Source: Butyrivibrio sp. (GTDB lineage Bacteria > Bacillota > Clostridia > Lachnospirales > Lachnospiraceae). Taken from it: a stretch of 64,000 bases of DNA. The notes under the pieces were generated by a model that worked only from the letters and a program-made list of their open reading frames with translations, ran no database searches and was not told where the DNA came from. The translations under genes and the position numbers were made by a program. Positions 1 to 8,256 of the stretch are shown here, piece after piece. Each line of letters begins with the position of its first letter. The stretch's first letter is position 1. The stretch spans positions 1 through 64,000 of the forward strand of contig SVFV01000015.1 in NCBI GenBank assembly GCA_015056655.1. The letters are read 5' to 3'.

Positions 1-2
1 CA

Positions 3-155
3 ATCGAAAGAATCTTTGGAACAGCCAAGGAAAACCATGGATTCAGATATACACAGATGTATGGTAAAGCGCGGATGGAGATGAAAGCGGCGCTTACATT
101 TGCGTGTATGAATCTTAAAAAGCTTGCGAAAATCAAGCATGAATGGAGGTTATAA
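3..155 (+). CDS. IS1182-family transposase, C-terminal 50 residues (partial)
   Basis: An open frame enters from the left edge and stops at TAA 153-155. The 50 residues contain IERIFGTAKENHGFRYTQ and a following GKARMEMKAALTFACMNLKK stretch, which match the C-terminal end of DDE transposases of the IS1182 group (the conserved Glu side of the DDE core and the basic tail). The gene is cut only by the window edge; nothing here suggests it is broken. Whether the full transposase is intact cannot be judged. Confidence 0.8.
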   Translation: MERIFGTAKENHGFRYTQMYGKARMEMKAALTFACMNLKKLAKIKHEWRL

Positions 156-210
156 ATGGCCTGATCCAGGCCCCCTTCAAGCTCCTTTATTACAAAAAAA
201 GCCTGTTGAA

Positions 211-247
211 ATAGAAAAATGGTTTTGAGAACTCAGTTCTCAAAACC
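211..247 (-). terminator. Palindromic hairpin with U-tract on the minus strand
   Basis: A perfect 13-bp inverted repeat with a one-base centre spans 221-247. Read on the minus strand it is followed by ATTTTTCTAT (220 down to 211), a usable intrinsic terminator. It could stop ssrA transcription, or be the transposase's own terminator, since the stem is symmetrical. Confidence 0.6.
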
Positions 248-264
248 ACTTTGTCTACAGTCTG

Positions 265-292
265 AGACATTCCATTGGAATGTCTTATTTTT
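265..292 (+). terminator. Perfect hairpin abutting the ssrA 3' end
   Basis: A 10-bp perfect stem (265-274 with 276-285) is followed on the + strand by TATTTTTTA, the form of an intrinsic terminator for rightward transcription from the IS. On the minus strand, where ssrA needs a terminator, the same stem has an A-tract before it but no U-tract after it. Confidence 0.6.
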
Positions 293-294
293 TA

Positions 295-642
295 TGGATT
301 AGGCGGGAGTCGAACCCGCGTCCAAAAATCCGTCCCCTGTCCTTCTACTGTCGTAGTGAATTATTGTGGGTTGCCCCAATTCCCTCGCCTCACCGGAAAT
401 TCACACCCTAAGAGGTTCGGTAGCTTCATGATACGACCATAGCCGCAAAGCTTAAGCTATGTCGTTTCCTGCAAAGTCGACGCAGGTGACTGAATGTGCA
501 GGTGCACTCAGGCCTACGCGCTGCACTTAGGCAGCGAGTGCTAAATTATCTTCAGCGTTTATATTTAAGTTTGAGGTTTAACGCACCGTCCTGCGGACAG
601 CTTCTCCAGCTTCAGAATCCCTGTCGAAACCTTTACTAACCC
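295..642 (-). ncRNA. ssrA: tmRNA (transfer-messenger RNA)
   Basis: This RNA rescues stalled ribosomes by acting first as alanyl-tRNA and then as a short mRNA. The 5' end begins GGGUUAG (642-636) and pairs with CUAAUCC at the 3' end (302-296). The third pair is G-U, the alanyl-tRNA synthetase identity element. The T-arm sequence GGTTCGACTCC lies near the 3' end and the GGTTTCGACAGGGAT block near the 5' end. The tag reading frame is at 556-527 and encodes AEDNLALAA followed by TAA, a clostridial-type degradation tag. The discriminator A at 295 is followed by TAA, not CCA, so the CCA end must be added enzymatically. The length of 348 nt is normal. A strong promoter lies at 709-681. Confidence 0.97.
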
Positions 643-680
643 TTGTATGAAATTGTTTTGCAATTTTTGGTTGCTCATCT

Positions 681-709
681 AGTATATCGGCTTTTCCTTA
701 TTATTTCAA
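681..709 (-). promoter_or_regulatory. Sigma-A type promoter for ssrA
   Basis: On the minus strand TTGAAA (709-704), a 17-base spacer and TATACT (686-681) form a near-consensus promoter. It lies about 40 bases before the mature tmRNA 5' end at 642, leaving a short 5' leader for RNase P to remove. No other candidate is as close to consensus. Confidence 0.75.
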
Positions 710-844
710 CTGAACTGGTGGTTTAATTTTATAATTATTTCAGAGCTCAAAATCAACTGAAGATTTATACTTTTTTAAGATTGTTATAAAACGAAATATT
801 ATATGATATATGTATGGTGGAAATGTTTTTGTAAGGAGGCATAC

Positions 845-1603
845 ATGAAGAGAACCATTACTTTTATCATATGCATATTGTCTGTGTTTATAGTAGCATG
901 TGGCAAAATGGGTGGAAATAACTCGGATAGGACTATTCTGGCTATCTATAATAACCCAAATAGTCAGATACTTACTGAGGATGGTAATTCAACTAATAAA
1001 GCCAATTCCATGACTTTTCTATACTCTGATAATTCCTTTACACAGTATGTTCTTCATGATGGAAAATGTGATAAGTATGCAGAAGGTACTTTTGATGTGA
1101 ATTTTGATTGGGAAGCAGTAGAATTCGGAGAGGGAGAGAGCCATGTTATGACTCTGCACATGGAAAAAACATTCCTTGATGGTTCTAACATGCAAAAGAC
1201 TGACTTAACCTATGACCTTGATCTTGATAATATGCAGGATTATTGCCTTTATCCAGAAAATGTAGATGAAGGTGTGGAGCCGGTGGCTGTTTTTATGCAG
1301 GATAAAAAGCAGAAGCTTGAAAAGGAAAACGGAACAGAGGTTTATCTTCCAACAACATGGATTTATTATGATGATGGCTCATTTCAGCAGTATGTCTTGA
1401 CGGATAATGAGGAGGATATCCTGTTTAGTACAGGCGACTATCATTTTGCGGATGGTGGATTTACTAAAGAAGGAGCAGTAATTACAATTCACAGAACGCA
1501 GAAATATCAGGATGGCAAAGGACTTTCTGATTATGATTCAACTCATGATTATGAGATTGGAAGTCTTGGTTTTTACAAGGCTTATCCTGAGAATACAAAA
1601 TAA
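845..1603 (+). CDS. Secreted lipoprotein of unknown function
   Basis: A 252-residue protein. It starts with a short basic segment, a hydrophobic stretch and a lipobox ending IVAC (Cys19), so it should be exported and lipid-anchored to the outer face of the membrane. An AAGGAGG site at 834-840 fixes the start at 845; the frame is open further upstream to 803 but without a ribosome site. The mature part is acidic and has two related halves, each holding a Tyr/Asp-rich block of the form YSDNSFTQYVL and YYDDGSFQQYVL, followed by a calculated-looking beta-rich stretch. This suggests an internal duplication. I do not recognise the family. It stands alone and is followed by a shared terminator at 1615-1643. 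Confidence 0.85.
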   Translation: MKRTITFIICILSVFIVACGKMGGNNSDRTILAIYNNPNSQILTEDGNSTNKANSMTFLYSDNSFTQYVLHDGKCDKYAEGTFDVNFDWEAVEFGEGESHVMTLHMEKTFLDGSNMQKTDLTYDLDLDNMQDYCLYPENVDEGVEPVAVFMQDKKQKLEKENGTEVYLPTTWIYYDDGSFQQYVLTDNEEDILFSTGDYHFADGGFTKEGAVITIHRTQKYQDGKGLSDYDSTHDYEIGSLGFYKAYPENTK

Positions 1604-1614
1604 TGAATTAAAAG

Positions 1615-1643
1615 AGGCTATCCTGCGAAAGGATAGCCTTTTT
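1615..1643. terminator. Bidirectional terminator between convergent lipoprotein genes
   Basis: A perfect 10-bp stem (1615-1624 with 1630-1639) has a five-base loop and a T-tract on the + strand. An A-run before it gives a U-tract on the minus strand. It sits between the stop codons of two convergent genes and can serve both. Confidence 0.85.
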
Positions 1644-1664
1644 GATGTCTGTTTTGACTAATTA

Positions 1665-3017
1665 TCAGAACTGATAGCCATCGTAGATTTCACCCTGAAG
1701 GATGTTGTATCTGTCGATGTAGGTCTTTGTTGTCTGGATGAGCTGATCAATTGTGTAGGTGTTGAAGTAAAGTGTTTCGTTAGCATAGTGTGTGCTGTCT
1801 GTTGCTGTAATAGTAACACTGTTTGTAAGATCCATAAGCTCAAATCCAATGATTATCGGAATAGTTGCACCGGGAGCTATGTCGTTGTAGTTAAGAGAAT
1901 CAACACCACTGATGTAGCTCTTACTAAGAGAGTAGTTACCCTGTGTTGCTACTACATCTACAACTGAACTAAAGGACATTGCCTTGTCAGAATTGTTTGT
2001 GAACTCGCCAACCATGAATACAGCAGGATCGTTGTAGTATTCGCTAAGACCGATGATTGCAGCATCAATTCTGAAAGAGAAGCTACTTGATGTATCAGTA
2101 GTTGTAGCTACGATAGAATCGATTGGAACGTTTGTTGCGTTGATAGCAATCTGCTTGTTAAGGACCTCTGCATTATTGTAGCTATAATAGTCAGTAGACT
2201 CGATATTTACTGGTGTCGTAGGATCATTAAGCTCATAAATTACTCTGACTGTAAGAGAGTTGCCAGGCTTAACCTCTGTGTAAGTATTCTCTGAAAGAGA
2301 ATCATCTACAAGAGGATGATTGTAAGGAAGCCATCCTGTCTGAAGCTCAATACCATTCTGATATGCCTTTGTATTAAGTGATGATCCAAAGCTGTAAGAC
2401 TCTGTTGAAGCGTTTGAGTAAATGTAATCTACGATAAGAAGATTTGTTCCTTCGCCATTATCTGTTAATACTGCGCCCTGGATAGCAAGTGAAAATGAAG
2501 ACTCTGTTACTTTTTTCTCAAGTTCCTCAAGGCGAAGGTCTTCCTCCATAACCTTGATTGTCTTCTTGTAATTCATTGAATATGAATTAGCCTCGATATG
2601 AAGGTCGCCGGCTGTAGATCCTGCAGGAAGAAGATATGTCTCCTGAAGAAGGTCCTCTGATCCAGACGGAATGTCTTTATCGATGTCGATTGCGTAAGGA
2701 TTGCTTGATGAGAGATAAGCTGTATTAAGAGCTGTTCCATCTAATGTAACATTGAAATCTGAACTGAAGTTATAACCATTCTGAGCTTCATCACAATTGT
2801 TTTTTCCGTTGTAATTGATTACAAGAACCTGGTCTGCACCGCTATCGCAGATGAAGGCCTCAGCAAGTGTCTCTTCATGTCTGGGTGTTTGCTTGAACTG
2901 GCCAAGAACAGCCTCGCCGATGTTTTGATAGAATCGGATGATTCCGCATCCCGAACAGGTAACGCAAATAAGCGTCACCATTAATAGTGACAGTAATTTT
3001 TTTCCCACTTTTTTCAT
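1665..3017 (-). CDS. DUF5067-type lipoprotein with repeated beta domains
   Basis: A 450-residue protein with a basic start, a hydrophobic core (residues 8-20) and a lipobox-like end CSGC (Cys24), so probably a lipoprotein. The family assignment rests on two similar blocks. One is at about 175-275, containing the pattern of a lone Ile-Val-Asp-Tyr strand, Ser-Phe-Gly-Ser and a YQNGIELQTG motif; the other is at about 305-410. Both are typical of DUF5067 extracellular domains, and the first 140 residues may be a third, more divergent copy. Function is unknown; such domains occur on Gram-positive surface lipoproteins. A GGGGA ribosome site precedes the ATG. The gene is monocistronic, and the first 240 bases upstream are shared with the divergent ABC-F gene. 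Confidence 0.85.
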   Translation of the reverse strand: MKKVGKKLLSLLMVTLICVTCSGCGIIRFYQNIGEAVLGQFKQTPRHEETLAEAFICDSGADQVLVINYNGKNNCDEAQNGYNFSSDFNVTLDGTALNTAYLSSSNPYAIDIDKDIPSGSEDLLQETYLLPAGSTAGDLHIEANSYSMNYKKTIKVMEEDLRLEELEKKVTESSFSLAIQGAVLTDNGEGTNLLIVDYIYSNASTESYSFGSSLNTKAYQNGIELQTGWLPYNHPLVDDSLSENTYTEVKPGNSLTVRVIYELNDPTTPVNIESTDYYSYNNAEVLNKQIAINATNVPIDSIVATTTDTSSSFSFRIDAAIIGLSEYYNDPAVFMVGEFTNNSDKAMSFSSVVDVVATQGNYSLSKSYISGVDSLNYNDIAPGATIPIIIGFELMDLTNSVTITATDSTHYANETLYFNTYTIDQLIQTTKTYIDRYNILQGEIYDGYQF

Positions 3018-3257
3018 ACAATGATTTCCCCTTTAAATATAAAAGTATTTAATTGACTTGCCTAATTTATCATAAAATAGCCTAAAGCGCAAGAAAACAG
3101 GGCATTTGTGACTGATCTGATCCTGCAAAATAGAAGCTGTTATTTTGTTTTTTGCAATTCTTAAATTTGACCTAAATATAGAAAATAGTCTGCTTGTAAA
3201 AAGAGGAGGTTTTCTTTACAATCATTTGTGGAAATTTTAGTAAGAAAGGTTTTTCTA

Positions 3258-4817
3258 ATGAGTATTTTAAATGTAGAGCATCTTACACATGGCTTTGGAG
3301 ACAGAGCGATTTTTGATGATGTGTCATTCAGACTCCTTAAGGGAGAGCATATTGGACTTGTGGGAGCAAATGGCGAAGGCAAGTCCACATTTATGAACAT
3401 AATTACAGGTAAGCTCATGCCTGATGCAGGTAACATTGAATGGGCTAAAAATGTTAAGGCGGGATATCTTGATCAGCATGCAGTTTTGAAGGAAGGCATG
3501 ACTATAAGGGACGTCCTTGCATCTGCTTACGAGCCTTTATTTGAAATGGAACGCAGAATGAATGAAATCTGTGATGCCATGGGCGAAGCCGACGAAAAGC
3601 AGCTCGAAGAGTACATGGAGGAGCTTGGTACAATCCAGGATCTTCTTACAAACCATGACTTTTACATTATAGATTCCAAAATTGATGAGGTATCAAGGGC
3701 ACTTGGCTTTTTAGAGCTTGGACTTGATAGAGATGTAACAGAGCTTTCAGGTGGACAGAGAACCAAGATTCTTTTAGCAAAGCTTCTACTTGAAAAGCCC
3801 GACATTCTTCTTTTGGATGAGCCTACAAACTATCTTGATGCTGAGCATATAGTATGGCTTACAAGATATCTTCAGGAATACGAGAATGCATTTATTCTCA
3901 TTTCCCATGATATTCCTTTCCTTAATAGTGTTGTTAATATCATTTATCACATGGATGGAACAACTCATTCTCTTGACAGATATGTTGGGGACTATGACAA
4001 GTTCATGGAAGTCTATGAGATGAAAAAGGCTCAAAGAGAGGCTGCTTATAATAGACAGCAGCAAGAGATTGCTGATCTGAAGGACTTTGTCGCAAGGAAT
4101 AAGGCAAGAGTAGCCACAAGAAATATGGCAATGGCGCGACAGAAGAAGCTTGATAACATGGAGCTTATTGAAAAAATTCAGGAAAAGCCAAAGCCGGAGT
4201 TCTATTTTAAGACTGCAAGAACACCTGGCAAGGTTCTCTTTGAGACAAAGGATCTTGTTATTGGCTATGATGATCCGTTATCCAGCCCTCTTAATCTTAT
4301 GATTGAGAGAAATACCTTCAATGTTCTTACAGGTGCCAATGGTATAGGAAAGACTACTCTTTTAAAGAGCATACTTGGCATTATCAAGCCTCTTTCAGGA
4401 TATGTTCAAAGGGGAGAACATGTTGAGATTGGATACTTTGAGCAGGAGATGTCACCTGATATAGAAACCACCTGTCTTCAGGAGATATGGAATGAGTTTC
4501 CTTCTTTTTCACAGTATGAAGTTCGCTCAGCTCTTGCAAAGTGCGGCCTTACCACAAAGCATATTGAGAGTAAATGCAAGGTTTTATCCGGTGGTGAGCA
4601 GGCAAAGGTAAGACTTTGCAAGCTTATGAATAGAGAATCAAATATTCTTGTTCTTGATGAGCCTACAAACCATCTTGACGTGGATGCGAAGGAGGAACTT
4701 CACAGAGCACTTAAAGAGTACAAGGGTACTGTGATCATGGTTTGCCATGAGCCTGATTTTTATGCTGATCTCGCTACACAGGTAATTGATTGTACTAAGT
4801 GGACTACAAGAGTATAA
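3258..4817 (+). CDS. ABC-F family ATPase, ribosome-associated
   Basis: A 519-residue protein with two ABC ATPase domains and no membrane segments, the layout of ABC-F proteins, which bind the ribosomal E site. Walker A motifs are GANGEGKST (first domain) and GANGIGKTT (second). Signature and Walker B regions are LSGGQRTK...LLLDEPTNYLD and LSGGEQAK...LVLDEPTNHLD. A charged linker lies between the domains (about 240-325). It could be a translation factor of the housekeeping type or an antibiotic-protection type; sequence alone does not decide. I start at ATG 3258, after AGAAAGG, rather than the upstream GTG 3228, which lacks a well-placed ribosome site. A strong AAGAGGAGG at 3201-3209 has no start codon at normal distance. 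Confidence 0.95.
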   Translation: MSILNVEHLTHGFGDRAIFDDVSFRLLKGEHIGLVGANGEGKSTFMNIITGKLMPDAGNIEWAKNVKAGYLDQHAVLKEGMTIRDVLASAYEPLFEMERRMNEICDAMGEADEKQLEEYMEELGTIQDLLTNHDFYIIDSKIDEVSRALGFLELGLDRDVTELSGGQRTKILLAKLLLEKPDILLLDEPTNYLDAEHIVWLTRYLQEYENAFILISHDIPFLNSVVNIIYHMDGTTHSLDRYVGDYDKFMEVYEMKKAQREAAYNRQQQEIADLKDFVARNKARVATRNMAMARQKKLDNMELIEKIQEKPKPEFYFKTARTPGKVLFETKDLVIGYDDPLSSPLNLMIERNTFNVLTGANGIGKTTLLKSILGIIKPLSGYVQRGEHVEIGYFEQEMSPDIETTCLQEIWNEFPSFSQYEVRSALAKCGLTTKHIESKCKVLSGGEQAKVRLCKLMNRESNILVLDEPTNHLDVDAKEELHRALKEYKGTVIMVCHEPDFYADLATQVIDCTKWTTRV

Positions 4818-4966
4818 ACAAACGATTTTTCGTGCGAATAATATCAATCCTTAAATTTTCTTAAGATTGATATAAAAGCATGAATTCATATTGCAATTAC
4901 TGTATCTTGTGTTTAGAATTATTCTAGTTACAAAATATATGTAAATTATATTTAAGGAGGAATGGT

Positions 4967-5761
4967 ATGAAAAAAGGGTTAATTTCGCTTAAAGGGGCGC
5001 TTACAGCACTCTTTGTAGCTGCTTTTTTTGCTGTAATTGGTTCATCATTTGGTGCAATTAAGGCTGAAGCTTATTGCTCAATTAAGAGACCTGATGCTAA
5101 TGGTAAGTTCAATGTTCAGTATCAGGGCGAGACAATCAACATATTCTCTAACAGACTTAACAAGAATGTTATCAGAGTAAAGCTTGATGATACTACAGAT
5201 AAGGCTCTTAGAGATGTAAAGTGTACAAATGGACTTAAGTATCGTGTTACATCTAAGAAGGTAGGCTCTGAAGGAGATTCAATTGATCTTTATCTCTCTT
5301 TCTACTGCAAGAAGAACAACACTAAGGTTTCTAAGTTCAGCTTTGTTGTAGACAATCAGAAGTACACTGTTAAGTTCTTCTCAAACAAGTTTGATCCTAT
5401 TAAGACAATCAAGTTTGGTGACCAGGATCTTTCTTTACAGACTGGTAAGCTTGGTAGTGTTAACTATGTTACAACTCTTGAGAAGGAGAAACTTAGCGTA
5501 GTATTCAATAAGGGTTATGAGCTTGGTGGAATCCAGGTAGGCTATTACAAGAATCCTACAGATACTCAGCTTACATGGAAGGGCCAGTACAATAACAAGA
5601 AGCTTAAGCTCAGCTCAGTAGTTCATGAGACTGAGACAGATGATGGCTCAACAGAGTCTGATGGAATTGCTACAACCGTTATTCGTATCTGGTATCGCAT
5701 TTCTGGAACAAAGATTGATAACCAGTATGTTGACTATTATTTAAACAGATACGTTGACTAA
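4967..5761 (+). CDS. Secreted protein of unknown function
   Basis: A 264-residue protein with a clear signal peptide: Lys-rich start, hydrophobic core at 9-28 and a likely cleavage near AEA (about 33-35). The mature part is Lys-, Thr- and Val-rich and predicted mostly beta-strand, with no membrane anchor, LPXTG or dockerin. I do not recognise the family. An AAGGAGG site lies eight bases before the ATG. Codons are those favoured by highly expressed neighbours (CTT for Leu, AAG for Lys). It is monocistronic, with a 150-base gap before it and its own terminator at 5783-5820. Confidence 0.8.
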   Translation: MKKGLISLKGALTALFVAAFFAVIGSSFGAIKAEAYCSIKRPDANGKFNVQYQGETINIFSNRLNKNVIRVKLDDTTDKALRDVKCTNGLKYRVTSKKVGSEGDSIDLYLSFYCKKNNTKVSKFSFVVDNQKYTVKFFSNKFDPIKTIKFGDQDLSLQTGKLGSVNYVTTLEKEKLSVVFNKGYELGGIQVGYYKNPTDTQLTWKGQYNNKKLKLSSVVHETETDDGSTESDGIATTVIRIWYRISGTKIDNQYVDYYLNRYVD

Positions 5762-5782
5762 TATTTTGAGGATTTGATTATA

Positions 5783-5820
5783 AGCATCCGGGAGCACTTA
5801 TTGCTTTCGGATGCTTTTTC
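5783..5820 (+). terminator. Intrinsic terminator after the secreted protein
   Basis: Stem AGCATCCG (5783-5790) pairs with CGGATGCT (5808-5815), with a 17-base loop and a TTTTTC tail. Confidence 0.8.
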
Positions 5821-5868
5821 GTTTAATGTAGATAAAGTGAGCAAAAAAGGAAACGGAACAAGAATCAA

Positions 5869-6774
5869 ATGCCTAGAAAACTATCAACTTATCTGAAAGC
5901 TGAATACGGAGAAAAGATTTACAGGCTTTCACTTTCTTCTGGCTGTACCTGCCCTAATAGGGATGGAAGTATTAAACTGCCAGACGGGACACCGCTTACA
6001 GGAGGCTGTACCTTTTGCTCTGAGGGAGGATCAGGGGATTTTGCCACTGAGGTTGCTCCTATAGATGAGCAGATAGAGAAGGCGAAGCTTGTAATATGTA
6101 AAAAGACAGATGCCAAGCGATTCATTGCGTACTTTCAGTCATTTACCAATACCTATGGTGATTTGAGCAGGCTGGAAGAGCTTTATACCAAAGCCATCCA
6201 AAGGGATGATATTGAAATCCTGTCTATTGGTACAAGGCCTGATTGCATAAATGATGAAGTAATTGCCATGTTAAAGAGACTTAATTCCATTAAGCCTGTA
6301 TGGATAGAATTAGGTCTACAGACGATTAACGAAGAATCAGCACTTAGATTTCACAGAGGTTATGAACTTAAGGTTTTTGATGATGCTTATAAACGTCTTA
6401 AGGATGCAGGAATTGATGTTATAATACATGTGATTTTCGGGCTTCCTTTTGAAACAGAAGAAGATATGCTGGGGACAATCAGGTATCTTTCTCTCTTAGA
6501 GCCGGGGATAGATGGTATTAAAATCCAAAACCTTCAGGTGCTTAAAGGAACAAAGCTTTTTGAAGAATTTGAAGAGAAGCCTTTTCATATACTAGGACTT
6601 GAGGAGTATACAGAGCTTGTAAAAAAGAGCCTTGAGCTTTTACCCGAAAGCGTAGTCGTTCACAGAATAACAGGGGACGGACCAAAGAGAATACTGGTGG
6701 AACCCAAATGGAGCGCAGATAAGAAAAGGGTTATGAATTATATGAATAAAGAACTTAAGGATATTTTGATATAG
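5869..6774 (+). CDS. TIGR01212/YhcC-type radical SAM protein
   Basis: A 301-residue protein whose N-terminus carries the iron-sulfur cysteines of this family: a CTCPNRDG block (about 26-33), then GCTFC (about 46-50). The middle has IEILSIGTRPDC and IELGLQTINEES, and the end has VHRITGDGP, all landmarks of the YhcC group of Elp3-related radical SAM enzymes. The substrate is not established for the family. The gene sits 72 bases before proB, in the same direction, with no terminator between, so the two may be co-transcribed. Only a moderate ribosome site (GGAAC) precedes the ATG. Confidence 0.9.
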   Translation: MPRKLSTYLKAEYGEKIYRLSLSSGCTCPNRDGSIKLPDGTPLTGGCTFCSEGGSGDFATEVAPIDEQIEKAKLVICKKTDAKRFIAYFQSFTNTYGDLSRLEELYTKAIQRDDIEILSIGTRPDCINDEVIAMLKRLNSIKPVWIELGLQTINEESALRFHRGYELKVFDDAYKRLKDAGIDVIIHVIFGLPFETEEDMLGTIRYLSLLEPGIDGIKIQNLQVLKGTKLFEEFEEKPFHILGLEEYTELVKKSLELLPESVVVHRITGDGPKRILVEPKWSADKKRVMNYMNKELKDILI

Positions 6775-6845
6775 ATACATCTTGTATTTAGTTATGCAAA
6801 AATATAAAATATAATGAATTATTATGCATCATGGGGAGAGAAAAA

Positions 6846-7652
6846 ATGAGTCCGAAGAAAATCAGAAAAGAGAGAATTGTAGTAAAGGTTGGAACTTCCA
6901 GCATCACTAATGAGAACGGTGGAATCAATATTCATCAGATTGACCTTTTATGCAGAGCAATTGCTGGTATCGAGAATCTTGGTTATGACGTTGTTCTTGT
7001 GAGCTCTGGTGCTATTGCTGTTGGAGCAAACAGAATGAGACTTAAACAAAAGCCAAAGGACTTAAGACTCAAGCAGGCTGCTGCCTCTGTTGGTCAGAGC
7101 GAGCTGATGCACCTTTATTCAAAATTCTTTGGAGAATATGGCCGACTTGTGGGACAGATACTTCTCGATAACGATGATGTAGAAAATCCTATTCGTAGAG
7201 AGAATCTCCAGAATACCTTTGATGCTCTTTTGGAGAATCATATTATCCCTGTTGTTAATGAGAATGACTCAGTCAGCCATACTGAGATTGAGTCTGAGCA
7301 GAAGCTTTTCTCAGATAATGATATGCTTTCAGCAATTGTTGCTGTTTTCTGCGGAGCCTGCAAGCTTATAATTCTTTCAGATATTGAAGGCTTATATGAT
7401 AAGAATCCTTCCACAAACCCTGATGCAAAGCTTATCAGCAGAGTTGAGAATATTGATGAGTCTATATATGCACTTGCTGAGGGAAGCGGATCAAATCGTG
7501 GAACAGGCGGAATGATCACAAAGCTTCAGGCTGCAGAGCTTGCAACCTCCAGAGGCGTTGATGTCCTAATTACAAATGGTAAAAACACTGATTATCTTTA
7601 TGATATTATAGATAAAAAACATGTTGGCACGCTTTTTGTTGCTAAGGAGTAA
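6846..7652 (+). CDS. proB: Glutamate 5-kinase, short form without PUA domain
   Basis: Catalyses the ATP-dependent phosphorylation of glutamate, the first step of proline synthesis. The 268 residues form one amino-acid kinase domain: VVKVGTSSI at the start, LVSSGAIAVGA, the FSDNDMLSA substrate loop, LILSDIEGLYDKNP, and GTGGMITKLQAA for ATP binding. The usual enzyme of about 367 residues has a C-terminal PUA domain; here the protein ends after the kinase core, as in several Firmicute and archaeal forms. The start at 6846 follows GGGGAGAG; an upstream in-frame ATG at 6831 overlaps that site and is rejected. proA, its usual operon partner, lies 20 kb away at 27306. Confidence 0.96.
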   Translation: MSPKKIRKERIVVKVGTSSITNENGGINIHQIDLLCRAIAGIENLGYDVVLVSSGAIAVGANRMRLKQKPKDLRLKQAAASVGQSELMHLYSKFFGEYGRLVGQILLDNDDVENPIRRENLQNTFDALLENHIIPVVNENDSVSHTEIESEQKLFSDNDMLSAIVAVFCGACKLIILSDIEGLYDKNPSTNPDAKLISRVENIDESIYALAEGSGSNRGTGGMITKLQAAELATSRGVDVLITNGKNTDYLYDIIDKKHVGTLFVAKE

Positions 7653-7654
7653 TA

Positions 7655-8212
7655 ATGGATAGAGTCTTAATAACAGAAAGACTTATGTTTAGAAAATGGC
7701 AGGAGAATGATGCTCCTGTTTTATATGAGCTTGCCAGAGTACCAGAGATTGGAAAAGGTGCTGGATGGGTTCCTCATAAGGATTCAGATTATTCTAAAGC
7801 AATTATCAGAACAGTCTTATCTGGTGACGAAGATTATGCAATTACCTTAAAGGACAATCCCCAAAAGCCTATTGGAAGTATAGGCTTGTGCATCGGTTCT
7901 TCCACAAAGCGCGGAATCGAGAGAGAAGATGAGGGCGAAATTGGTTACTGGCTTGGAAAAGATTATTGGGGAAATGGTTATGCAACAGAAGCTCTAAGTA
8001 AACTTATTGAGCATTGCTTTAAGGAAGTTGGACTTAGCAGAATATGGTGCAGCTATTTTGATGGCAATGAGAAATCAAGAAGTGTTTTAGAGAGGTGTAA
8101 TCTAAAGTATCACCATAGAAATGAGAAGCTTTATAATTCAATGCTTAAGGAATACTACAATGAGACTATGATGTGTATTTCTGCAATGGAATATCTTGTT
8201 AATAATCGTTAA
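7655..8212 (+). CDS. GNAT-family N-acetyltransferase (RimJ/RimL-like)
   Basis: A 185-residue protein with the order of GNAT elements of the RimJ/RimL/Acetyltransf_3 type. It opens with ITERLMFRKWQENDA, has an IGSIGL strand, an EIGYWLGKDYWGNGYATEALSKL acetyl-CoA loop (in shorter terms, the YWGNGYATEA pyrophosphate-binding motif at about 107-116), and a C-terminal N-E-K-S-R-S-V-L-E-R block. The substrate cannot be told. The ATG lies two bases after the proB stop, and the AAGGAG ribosome site is inside the end of proB, so translation is probably coupled. A terminator follows at 8225. Confidence 0.9.
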   Translation: MDRVLITERLMFRKWQENDAPVLYELARVPEIGKGAGWVPHKDSDYSKAIIRTVLSGDEDYAITLKDNPQKPIGSIGLCIGSSTKRGIEREDEGEIGYWLGKDYWGNGYATEALSKLIEHCFKEVGLSRIWCSYFDGNEKSRSVLERCNLKYHHRNEKLYNSMLKEYYNETMMCISAMEYLVNNR

Positions 8213-8224
8213 ATGTGCAATATA

Positions 8225-8256
8225 AAAGCTGATGCAATGCATCAGCTTTAATTTTT
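8225..8256 (+). terminator. Intrinsic terminator after the proB operon
   Basis: A perfect 11-bp stem (8225-8235 with 8239-8249), a three-base loop and an ATTTTTT tail. It lies between the convergent acetyltransferase gene and the minus-strand gene ending at 8256, and may work for both. Confidence 0.85.

Larger units (their letters stand above)
1..264 (+). mobile_element. Right end of an IS1182-type insertion sequence (left part outside window)
   Basis: The left edge carries the end of a transposase gene, about 65 bases of non-coding DNA, a perfect palindrome, and the sequence TTTGTCTACAGTCTGAG. That last stretch resembles, from memory, the terminal repeats of IS1182-family elements. The right boundary near 264 is inferred: the hairpin beginning at 265 belongs to the flanking ssrA locus. 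The left end is not in the window, so neither the inverted repeat pair nor a target duplication can be checked. Confidence 0.55.

Noticed and set aside
4848..4882. Inverted repeat ATATCAATC...GATTGATAT after the ABC-F gene as a terminator
   Set aside because: The nine-base arms can pair, but there is no T-tract on either strand in the right place, so I did not list it.
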